Below, piece after piece: positions 1 through 7,285 of a stretch of 64,000 nt of DNA. Each line of letters begins with the position of its first letter. Position 1 is the first letter of the stretch. The stretch is from the NCBI RefSeq assembly GCF_024137025.1, contig NZ_JAMYJR010000033.1, positions 124,001 to 188,000 of the forward strand, given 5' to 3'. Under the pieces are notes generated by a model that saw nothing but the letters and a program-made list of their open reading frames with translations, ran no database searches and was not told where the DNA came from. Position numbers and translations under genes: made by a program. The stretch is from Paractinoplanes aksuensis (GTDB lineage Bacteria; Actinomycetota; Actinomycetes; Mycobacteriales; Micromonosporaceae).

Positions 1-277
1 GCCGTTGCTCGAGGACGCGCTGCGCACCAACGACACCCGGCTGGTGGCGGCGGCCCTGGGCCCGTACGCGGATCGGCTGAGTCTCCAGGCGTGGCGCCAG
101 GCCGTGCTCAAGTGCGTCTTCATGGGCGTGCCGCTGAGCAGTGTGCACCGGCTGCACGAGCGCGCCGACGCCGAACTGGGCGCGATGTTGCGCGCCTTCG
201 CCCATGAACGTTCCGCCGCGGGCCGCGACATGCCGCCCGATGCGACCGCTCTGCTCGAACGGCTCCAGGAGGTCTGA
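1..277 (+). CDS. eboA: EboA-like protein, C-terminal part (5' truncated by window)
   Basis: Open from the window edge; about 91 C-terminal residues are visible. The segment WRQAVLKCVFMGVPLSSV followed by HERSAAGRDMPPD resembles the conserved C-terminus of EboA-domain proteins. EboA is a conserved component of ebo clusters, which are linked to export or handling of prenylated or sugar-derived metabolites; its biochemical role is unknown. The stop codon overlaps the next ATG as TGATG (275-279), so it is translationally coupled to the TatD gene. The assignment rests on this tail plus the neighbours that follow (TatD, TIM barrel, phosphodiesterase), which are the usual ebo partners. Confidence 0.75.
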   Translation, partial: PLLEDALRTNDTRLVAAALGPYADRLSLQAWRQAVLKCVFMGVPLSSVHRLHERADAELGAMLRAFAHERSAAGRDMPPDATALLERLQEV

Positions 278-1128
278 TGCGCATCTTCGATCCGCACATC
301 CACATGACGTCGCGCACCACCGACGACTACCAGCGGATGGCCGAGGCCGGGGTGCGGGCCGTGGTCGAGCCGGCGTTCTGGCTCGGTCAGCCGCGGACCA
401 ACCCGGGCTCGTTCACCGACTACTTCGACGCGATCATCGGCTGGGAGCCGTTCCGGGCCTCGCAGTACGGCATCCGGCACCACGCCACGATCGCGCTGAA
501 CCCGAAGGAGGCCAACGACCCGCGCTGCCGTCCGGTACTCGACCTGCTGCCGCGCTACCTGGCCAAGGACGGCGTGGTGGCGGTGGGCGAGATCGGGTAC
601 GACTCGATGACCCCGGCCGAGGACGAGGTGTTCGCGGCCCAGCTGGCCCTGGCCCTCGACCACGACCTGCCTGCGCTGGTGCACACCCCGCACCGGGACA
701 AGGCGCGCGGCACCCAGCGCAGCATCGACGTCGTGAAGGAGTCGGGCATCGCCCCGGGGCGGGTGCTGCTCGACCACCTGAACGAGGTGACCGTGGCCGC
801 CGCGCTCGAAGCGGGGCTGTGGGCCGGGTTCTCCATCTATCCGGACACGAAGATGTCGCCGGACCGGATGGTGGCGATCCTGCGGGAGTACGGGGTCGAG
901 CGGGTGCTGGTCAACTCGGCCGCCGACTGGGGCAAGTCGGATCCGCTGCTCACCGTGCGGACGGCCGAGGCCATGCTGGCCGGCGGGTTCGACAAGGACG
1001 ACGTGGACCGGGTGCTGTGGCGCAACCCGGTCGAGTTCTACGGGCAGTCGGGGCGGCTCGACCTGTCCGACATCGCGGAGACCGAGGCCACGTTCGCCGG
1101 CAACTCGATCCTGCGCGGGGGCAGCTGA
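277..1128 (+). CDS. eboB: TatD family metal-dependent hydrolase (EboB)
   Basis: A 283-residue amidohydrolase-fold protein of the TatD family. Metal-ligand signatures are visible: the N-terminal FDPHIH (HxH at residues 7-9), the central glutamate in VGEIGYD, the HTPH histidines and a late aspartate in NSAADWG, where many TatD DNases have ETD. TatD proteins hydrolyse phosphodiester or amide bonds; members in ebo clusters have no proven substrate. It starts one base inside the eboA stop and ends in a TGATG overlap with eboE, so it sits mid-operon. Length is normal for the family. The general fold is certain; the ebo role is inferred from context. Confidence 0.85.
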   Translation: MRIFDPHIHMTSRTTDDYQRMAEAGVRAVVEPAFWLGQPRTNPGSFTDYFDAIIGWEPFRASQYGIRHHATIALNPKEANDPRCRPVLDLLPRYLAKDGVVAVGEIGYDSMTPAEDEVFAAQLALALDHDLPALVHTPHRDKARGTQRSIDVVKESGIAPGRVLLDHLNEVTVAAALEAGLWAGFSIYPDTKMSPDRMVAILREYGVERVLVNSAADWGKSDPLLTVRTAEAMLAGGFDKDDVDRVLWRNPVEFYGQSGRLDLSDIAETEATFAGNSILRGGS

Positions 1129-2231
1129 TGCACCTGAGCTACTGCACCAATGTGCATCCGGCCGAGGACCTGGCCGGGGTCATAGAGCAGCTCGACACGT
1201 ACGCCGGTCCGATCCGGCAACGGCTGGGGGCCGACGTTCTCGGGCTGGGGTTGTGGCTGGCCGCGCCGGCCGCGGCGGCCCTGGCCGACGATCCTGCGCT
1301 GCGCCGGCGGTTGCGGGCCGAACTCGACGCGCGCGGGCTGGAAGTGGTCACGCTCAACGGTTTCCCGTACGAGGCGTTCCAGGCGCCGGTGGTCAAGCAC
1401 GCCGTCTACTACCCGGACTGGACCTCGCGGGACCGGCTCGACTACACGCTCGACCTGGCCCGGGTGCTCGGCGATCTGATGCCGGAGCCGGCCGCGTACG
1501 GGTCGATCTCGACGCTGCCGCTGGCCTGGCGCACGCCCTGGGACCCGGAGCGGGCCGACCAGGCCCGGCGGCACCTCGACGAGCTCGCCCTCGGGCTCGA
1601 GAAGCTGGCCGGGGAGACCGGGCGGACGATCAAGGTCGGGTTCGAGCCGGAGCCGGGCTGCATCGTCGAGAACACCACGCAGGCCGCCGACCTGCTGGGC
1701 GGCGTGGACACCCGGTGGCTGGGCGTCTGCCTCGACCTGGCCCACCTGGCCTGCGCGTGGGAGCAGCCGGCCCAGGCGCTCGACCGGCTCGCCGCGGCGG
1801 GCGTGCCCGTGGTGAAGGTGCAGGTGTCGGCCGCCCTGCAGGCCGATGACCCGGCCGCTGCGGCTGAGGTCCTGCAGGCGTACGTGGAACCGCGTTTCCT
1901 TCATCAGACGCGCTCCTCGCTCGGCGGGGCGACCGACGACCTGGACGCGGCTCTGGGCGAGCAGCTGCCCGGGCCGTGGCGCATCCACTACCACGTACCG
2001 CTGCACGCCCTGCCCGAGCCGCCGCTGAGCTCGACGGTTCCGGTGCTGCGGCTCGCCTTGCGGGAGTTGCTCGCGCGCACGGACTGCGAGCACTACGACG
2101 TCGAGACGTACACCTGGGGGGTGTTGCCGGTGTCCCAGCGGCCGACCGACACGGCGGGGCTGGTGCACGGGATCGCGGCCGAGCTGGCCTTTGCCCGGGA
2201 CCTTTTGACCACGGAGGTGAGCGCGCGATGA
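1128..2231 (+). CDS. eboE: EboE, xylose-isomerase-like TIM-barrel metabolite traffic protein
   Basis: A 367-residue sugar-phosphate-isomerase/epimerase-like TIM barrel matching EboE. Acidic and histidine residues typical of the metal site are visible in VGFEPEPGCIVEN, in CLDLAHLACAW and near the C-terminus in YDVETYTW. The ATG at 1128 is chosen because it overlaps the upstream stop as TGATG; the open frame continues upstream but there it runs through eboA and eboB in another frame. The 3' end overlaps eboF (ATGA). It presumably acts in the cytoplasm on a sugar- or cyclitol-type intermediate; the substrate is not known for any EboE. Confidence 0.85.
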   Translation: MHLSYCTNVHPAEDLAGVIEQLDTYAGPIRQRLGADVLGLGLWLAAPAAAALADDPALRRRLRAELDARGLEVVTLNGFPYEAFQAPVVKHAVYYPDWTSRDRLDYTLDLARVLGDLMPEPAAYGSISTLPLAWRTPWDPERADQARRHLDELALGLEKLAGETGRTIKVGFEPEPGCIVENTTQAADLLGGVDTRWLGVCLDLAHLACAWEQPAQALDRLAAAGVPVVKVQVSAALQADDPAAAAEVLQAYVEPRFLHQTRSSLGGATDDLDAALGEQLPGPWRIHYHVPLHALPEPPLSSTVPVLRLALRELLARTDCEHYDVETYTWGVLPVSQRPTDTAGLVHGIAAELAFARDLLTTEVSAR

Positions 2232-3586
2232 CCCAACTCCTCGTGCTTGATGTAGTGGGGCTGACCCCCCGGCTTCTCGAACACATGCCGCGCCTGCGGG
2301 CCCTGGCCGGGCGGGGTTTCCAAGCCCAGCTGGGGACGGTGCTGCCGGCCGTCACCTGCTCCGCGCAGTCCACTTTCCTCACCGGTGAGCTGCCGTCGGA
2401 GCACGGGATCGTCGGCAACGGGTGGTACTTCCGGGAGCTGGGCGAGGTCTTTCTCTGGCGGCAGCACAACGCGCTGGTGGGCGGGGAGAAGATCTGGGAC
2501 GCGGCCCGCAAGGCCCGGCCCGGCTACACGGTGGCCAACGTCTGCTGGTGGTACGCGATGGGGGCGCAGGTCGACTGGACCATCACGCCGCGGCCGATCT
2601 ATTACGCGGACGGGCGCAAGGAGCCGGACTGCTACACGTACCCGCCCGAACTGCACGACGAGCTGCCGCCGTTCCCGCTGTTCACCTATTGGGGGCCGGC
2701 CGCGGGCATGCCGTCGTCGCAGTGGATCGTGAACGCGGCCCGGCAGCTGCACACCACCAAGAAGCCCGACCTCACGCTCGTCTACATCCCGCACCTCGAC
2801 TACGACCTGCAGCGGTTCGGGCCGTCGTCCCCGCAGGCGTCGGCCGCCGCGACCGCGTTGGACGAGGTGCTCGCACCCCTGCTGGACCTGCCCGGCACGA
2901 CGGTGGTGGCCCTTTCCGAGTACGGGATCACGGACGTCAGCAAACCGGTCGACATCAACCGGATGCTGCGGTCCGAGGGCCTGCTCGAGGTCTACACGCA
3001 GGACGGGATGGAATACCTCGACCCGTGGACCTCGCGGGCCTTCGCCGTGGCCGACCACCAGGTGGCCCACGTCTACGTGCGCGACCCGGCCGACCTGCCC
3101 GCGGTGACCAAGCTGTGCGAGGCGCTGCCGGGCGTGGCCGAGGTGCTCGACGAGACCGGCAAGACCGAGTACGGGCTCAATCACGACCGGGCCGGCGAGC
3201 TGGTGCTGGTCTCCGACCCCGATGCCTGGTTCACCTACTACTACTGGCTCGACGACGCGCGGGCGCCCGACTTCGCGCGCGCGGTCGAGATCCATCGCAA
3301 GCCCGGGTACGACCCCGCGGAGCTGCTGTTCGACCCGGCCGACCCGGCGGCGGCCAAACGCCGGGCGATCAAGGCCGTGGCCCGCAAGAAGCTGGGGCTG
3401 CGGTACGTGATGAACCCGGTCGGGCTCGACGCGGGGGCCAAGGCCATCCGCGGCTCGCACGGCCGGTTGCCCGACGACGCGGCGGACGCTCCGGTGCTGC
3501 TGTGTTCCGATCCTTCCGCCGTACGGGAAAGAATCGAGGCCACCGAGGTCAAGGCGCTGCTGCTCGGTCTGGCGGGGTTGTCATGA
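2228..3586 (+). CDS. eboF: Alkaline phosphatase / nucleotide pyrophosphatase family protein (EboF)
   Basis: A 452-residue phosphodiesterase/phosphatase of the NPP branch of the alkaline phosphatase superfamily. The N-terminal LLVLDVVGLT supplies the first metal aspartate and PAVTCSAQSTFLTG contains the expected threonine nucleophile. Further metal-ligand candidates lie in IPHLDYDLQ, SEYGITDVS and HQVAHVYV. No signal peptide or membrane segment is evident, so cytoplasmic action is likely. The ATG at 2228 overlaps the eboE stop. Such enzymes accompany EboE in ebo clusters and may remove a phosphate from the trafficked metabolite, which is inference. It ends in an ATGA overlap with the polyprenyl synthase gene. 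Confidence 0.85.
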   Translation: MTQLLVLDVVGLTPRLLEHMPRLRALAGRGFQAQLGTVLPAVTCSAQSTFLTGELPSEHGIVGNGWYFRELGEVFLWRQHNALVGGEKIWDAARKARPGYTVANVCWWYAMGAQVDWTITPRPIYYADGRKEPDCYTYPPELHDELPPFPLFTYWGPAAGMPSSQWIVNAARQLHTTKKPDLTLVYIPHLDYDLQRFGPSSPQASAAATALDEVLAPLLDLPGTTVVALSEYGITDVSKPVDINRMLRSEGLLEVYTQDGMEYLDPWTSRAFAVADHQVAHVYVRDPADLPAVTKLCEALPGVAEVLDETGKTEYGLNHDRAGELVLVSDPDAWFTYYYWLDDARAPDFARAVEIHRKPGYDPAELLFDPADPAAAKRRAIKAVARKKLGLRYVMNPVGLDAGAKAIRGSHGRLPDDAADAPVLLCSDPSAVRERIEATEVKALLLGLAGLS

Positions 3587-4653
3587 CACTCGAGGCGACC
3601 CGCCCGCCGGCCGCGGCCGACCTGCGGCAGCGCTTCGACACCGCGCTCGCGTCGTTCATCGACCGGCAGGACCCGGCCTGGCCCGACGGCGCTCCCCGCG
3701 GCGCCCTGGACAGCCTGCGCCGGTTCGTGCTGGCCGGCGGCAAGCGGCTGCGGCCGACGTTCTGCTACTGGGGCTGGCGTGGCGGGGGCGGCGAGGACTG
3801 CGACGAGGTCATCAACGCGGCGGCCGCGCTCGAGCTGTTCCACGCGTTCGCGCTCATCCACGACGACATCATCGACGGCAGCGACCGGCGCCGGGGCCAG
3901 CCCTCGATGCACCGCTTCTTCGCCACGCTGCACCACCGCCGCTCGTGGCGCGGCGACTCGCTGGCCTTCGGTCGCAACACCGCGCTGCTCTGCGGCGACC
4001 TGTGCGCGGCCTGGGCCGAGCAGATGTTCCACGAGTGCGGGCTGCCGCCGAAACAGATCCACCAGGGGTACGCGGCGTTCGCCCTGATGCGGACCGAGGT
4101 GATCGCCGGGCAGTACCTGGACCTGGTGTCGGGCGTGGGCGACGGCTCGGTGGCGAGCGCGCTGACGGTGATCCGGATGAAGGCGGCCCGCTACACGGTG
4201 ACCCGGCCGTTGCAGATCGGGGCCTGGCTGGCCGGGGCGCCGCAGGCGCTGTACAACTCGTTCACCGACTTCGGCGACCCGCTGGGCGACGCGTTCCAGC
4301 TGCGCGACGACGTTCTGGGCGTGTTCGGCGACCCCACGGTCACCGGAAAGTCCACGCTGGACGACCTGCGCGAGGGCAAGCCGACGGTGATGATGGCGCT
4401 GGCCCGCGACGCCGCCTCGCGCGAGCAGGGGGCGCGGCTGGCCACCCTGTTCGGCAACCCCGACCTGGACGCGGAGGGGGCCGAGCAGCTGCGCGCCATC
4501 ATCGTCGAGACGGGGGCCCTGACCCAGATCGAACAGATGATTCGCGTACGGGCCGACGCCGCCCTGACCGCACTGGAGTCGGCCCCGGTGCCCGACTTCG
4601 TCCGGACCGCGCTCACCGACCTGGCCACCGCCGCGGTCGACCGAGCCAACTGA
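3583..4653 (+). CDS. Trans-polyprenyl diphosphate synthase (probably short/medium chain)
   Basis: A 356-residue isoprenyl synthase with both aspartate-rich motifs: DDIID at about residues 94-98 and DDVLGVFGD near residue 241, followed by GKPT. It condenses allylic diphosphates with isopentenyl diphosphate. The residue five before the first motif is phenylalanine (LFHAFALIHDD), the arrangement seen in many C20 (GGPP) synthases, so a short or medium product is likelier than a long one; this cannot be settled by eye. It overlaps eboF by ATGA and closes the operon. Its presence suggests the cluster makes its own prenyl donor for the UbiA-type prenyltransferase (EboC) usual in these clusters, which would lie upstream of the window. 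Confidence 0.9.
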   Translation: MTLEATRPPAAADLRQRFDTALASFIDRQDPAWPDGAPRGALDSLRRFVLAGGKRLRPTFCYWGWRGGGGEDCDEVINAAAALELFHAFALIHDDIIDGSDRRRGQPSMHRFFATLHHRRSWRGDSLAFGRNTALLCGDLCAAWAEQMFHECGLPPKQIHQGYAAFALMRTEVIAGQYLDLVSGVGDGSVASALTVIRMKAARYTVTRPLQIGAWLAGAPQALYNSFTDFGDPLGDAFQLRDDVLGVFGDPTVTGKSTLDDLREGKPTVMMALARDAASREQGARLATLFGNPDLDAEGAEQLRAIIVETGALTQIEQMIRVRADAALTALESAPVPDFVRTALTDLATAAVDRAN

Positions 4654-4661
4654 CCGGACCA

Positions 4662-4706
4662 GGCCACCGCGGCCCGGCTCGGCTCCGAACCCGGTCCGCG
4701 GTGGCC
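4662..4706 (+). terminator. Hairpin after the ebo/polyprenyl synthase operon
   Basis: A perfect 11-bp stem (4662-4672 with 4696-4706) around a 23-nt loop begins eight bases after the polyprenyl synthase stop codon. No U-run follows, as is common for actinobacterial terminators. It separates the operon from the alpha/beta hydrolase. Confidence 0.5.
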
Positions 4707-4748
4707 GCAACCGAGCGAAGTCACTCCAGGTGATGCGATGATCACCGC

Positions 4749-5591
4749 ATGACACCAGGGGTCACGCGGCGGGTGGTGGCCGGGCTGAGCTGTGCCGAGT
4801 GGCATCCGGGCGCCATGCCGACGGTGCTGGCCCTGCACGGGCTCACGAGCACGTCGCAGGTGTGGTCGGAGCTGGCCGGGGCGTTACCCGGCATCCGGGT
4901 GGTGGCGCCCGACCTGGCCGGGCGGGGCGGCTCGCGGCACGCGTCCACGGGGACCGGGCTGGCCGGGCACGCGGCGGCCGTGGTGGCGGTCGCGGAGGAT
5001 CTCGGGCTCGGGGACATCACGCTGGTCGGGCATTCGATGGGGGCGTTTCTGGCGCCGCTGGTCGCGGCCCGGCTCGGAGAACGGGTGCGCAGGGTGGTCC
5101 TGGCCGACGGGGGCGTGCCACCGGATCCGTCGCCTCTGTTGCGGCGGCCGGTGGTGCGCGGCATCTTCACCCTGCAGGGGTTGCTGTTGCGGCGGCGGTG
5201 GCGCAGCGCCGAGGCGTACGTCGAGGCCGTCGAGGGCAAGGCCGTGCGGGCCCGGCCCGAGCTGCGGCCGGTGGTGCGCGAGTGGGCCGCCTATCTGCTC
5301 GACGGCAACGGGCGGGCCCGGCTCGACCCGAAGCGGCTGGTCGCCGACGCGGTGGACAGCCTGGCCGGGCCGGCGACGCTGCCGGCACTACGCGAGAGCA
5401 CCGTGCCGGTGCACCTGCTGGCGGCCAGTCATGGCGCCCACGACGGGGCGGCGGCGTTTCTCAGCGACGCGGCGCTGCAGCGCGCCCAGGGGCTGCTCCC
5501 GCGGCTGACCACCGAGCGCGTTGCCGCCAACCACGTCACCCTGCTGGCTGACCCCCGGCTGGTCGCTGCCGTCAGGTCAGATCCAGCGTGA
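4749..5591 (+). CDS. Alpha/beta fold hydrolase
   Basis: A 280-residue alpha/beta hydrolase. It has the oxyanion-region LALHGLTS, the nucleophile elbow GHSMG (Ser96) and a C-terminal histidine in ANHVTLL. The family hydrolyses esters, amides or epoxides; nothing here specifies the substrate. The ATG at 4749 is preferred, although an in-frame ATG at 4815 would also leave a full core. It lies 95 bases after the ebo operon, beyond a hairpin, so it is probably transcribed separately. Its 3' end overlaps that of the convergent CopC-domain gene by 20 bases, so the two may interfere transcriptionally. Confidence 0.85.
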   Translation: MTPGVTRRVVAGLSCAEWHPGAMPTVLALHGLTSTSQVWSELAGALPGIRVVAPDLAGRGGSRHASTGTGLAGHAAAVVAVAEDLGLGDITLVGHSMGAFLAPLVAARLGERVRRVVLADGGVPPDPSPLLRRPVVRGIFTLQGLLLRRRWRSAEAYVEAVEGKAVRARPELRPVVREWAAYLLDGNGRARLDPKRLVADAVDSLAGPATLPALRESTVPVHLLAASHGAHDGAAAFLSDAALQRAQGLLPRLTTERVAANHVTLLADPRLVAAVRSDPA

Positions 5592-7188
5592 ACTCGGCCC
5601 GCTCGACCTTGCCGGCGACTTGGAACTCGAGGAACGCGCGGTAGCGGCCGGCGCCGGGAACCGAGACGTTGAAGCGGATCGCGCCGTCGGCCAGCTCGGG
5701 GTCGGGATGCACGTGGACGTAGCCCAGGTCGCCCTCGCGCAGCACGACCAGGTGGCCGTAGGCGCCCAGATAACGTTCGAGCGTGGCCGGACCGGGAGCG
5801 CCGGAGCGGGTGACCCGGAACGAGATCGGGACGGTCGTGCCGGCCTGCGGCGTGCCCTCCATCGTCACCGCGAACGGGCCGGCCGGGGCCCGGGTCGCGG
5901 CGGCGGGCAGGGCGGTGCCGGTCGCGGCGCCGGGGACGTGATGGTCGACGCCCAGCACCAGCGGGGTGGTGGCGCCCTCGGCGGTGGCCACGCTGAAGTC
6001 GGCGAAGATGCGGTAGGCGCCCGCCCGGGGCAGGGCCAGCGGCACCGACCACAGGCCGTCGGCCGACATCGTGGGGTGCAGGTGCTGGAAGCCGGCCAGG
6101 TCTCGGCCGGCCACGACCAGGTGCAGCGGCTTGTCGTGCACGACGGCGAAGCGGGTGGCCGGTTGCCGGTCGGCGCCGACGATGCGGAAGGCGTAGTCGA
6201 CGGCGCGGCCGGCGGGCTGGGATCGGCGTACGGGTTGCAGGGTGTACCCGCCCGAGCTGACCGTGGTGCCGGCCGCCTCGACCGTGGCCGCTCCGCCGTC
6301 GCCACCGCCGTGCTGGTGGCCCGCCATAGTTTGCGACATCGGCGCGACCGGGGCCGGCGCGGCGGCGGACTCGGGCGGGGCGGCGGTGGCCCGGCCCAGC
6401 CCGTAGCCGCCGATCAACGCCACCACGACGGCGCCGACGGCGATCGGCACGACGGGAATCGAGCCGGCTGTCGTCGCGCCCGCCTTGGTCGCACCCGCCT
6501 TCTTCGCGCTGCTCTTCACCGGGGCGCTCCCCGCCGGGCGTCGCCGCCAGAAGATCAGGCCGACCACCACCAGGGCGGACGCGGCGATCCCGCCCAGCCA
6601 GCCCAGCCAGTTGGTGCCGCCGTCCTCCGGTGCCGCGACCGGGGCCGCGGCCGATGGCGCAGTGCCGGCCGCGACGGCCCCGCCGAGCAGCGCCGGGTCG
6701 GCCTGGTCGGTCGGCGGCGTCCACCCGGCCGGGGCCGGCGTCGCGGGACCGGTGTACTTGAAAGTCACGGTGCCGTGCACGTTGTCGCCGTCCGACGCCC
6801 GCGACTGATAGCCGACCTTGTACTCCCCCGTCACCGGCAGGTGGGCGATGCGCACCCGGGCCGGGAACCCGGTCGTGTACTGCCGCGGCTCGAACTTGCC
6901 ACCCTCCATGAAGTACTCGGTGACCGGTTTGTCCAGCGGCCGCGGGCCGGCGTGCTCCCACCCGTTGTCGACCCGCCCGCCGTCGGGCGCGGTGACGGTG
7001 AAGAACGCGTTGTCCGGCACCTTCTCGGTGAAGAACAACTCGACGCTGTCGAGCGGCGCGCTCACCGTCGCCCCGCCGGCCGGGACCGACATGCCCAGCG
7101 TGCCGTGCGCCGCCGCCGGCGACGGCACAGCGAACACGACGACAACGACAGCGCTGACCGCGAGGACAACTCGGTGGAAGAGGCCCAT
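5572..7188 (-). CDS. Secreted/membrane CopC-domain protein with His-rich C-terminal domains
   Basis: A 538-residue protein. A signal peptide ends at about PAAA-H, leaving His at the mature N-terminus as in CopC copper-binding proteins. Residues 28-150 form the CopC domain (AHGTLGMSVPAGG start). Two hydrophobic segments follow, near 195-214 and 243-265, separated by a Lys/Ala linker. The C-terminal 230 residues carry histidine clusters: GHQHGGGDGG, VVHDKPLHLV, FQHLHP and GYVHVHPDPE. Copper or another metal is the likely ligand. The layout is unusual: CopC, then a two-pass membrane linker, then an exported-type metal-binding tail, rather than the common CopC-CopD fusion. Function beyond metal binding is not inferable. 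Confidence 0.75.
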   Translation of the reverse strand: MGLFHRVVLAVSAVVVVVFAVPSPAAAHGTLGMSVPAGGATVSAPLDSVELFFTEKVPDNAFFTVTAPDGGRVDNGWEHAGPRPLDKPVTEYFMEGGKFEPRQYTTGFPARVRIAHLPVTGEYKVGYQSRASDGDNVHGTVTFKYTGPATPAPAGWTPPTDQADPALLGGAVAAGTAPSAAAPVAAPEDGGTNWLGWLGGIAASALVVVGLIFWRRRPAGSAPVKSSAKKAGATKAGATTAGSIPVVPIAVGAVVVALIGGYGLGRATAAPPESAAAPAPVAPMSQTMAGHQHGGGDGGAATVEAAGTTVSSGGYTLQPVRRSQPAGRAVDYAFRIVGADRQPATRFAVVHDKPLHLVVAGRDLAGFQHLHPTMSADGLWSVPLALPRAGAYRIFADFSVATAEGATTPLVLGVDHHVPGAATGTALPAAATRAPAGPFAVTMEGTPQAGTTVPISFRVTRSGAPGPATLERYLGAYGHLVVLREGDLGYVHVHPDPELADGAIRFNVSVPGAGRYRAFLEFQVAGKVERAEFTLDLT

Positions 7189-7285
7189 CGCACTATCCTC
7201 GGAGAACGGAAGCTTTAGTCAAGGCATCGAGATCTTTTTATTCGCCAGACCGAAGTTTCGCTCGTTCCCGTCTCAAGTGGATCGG

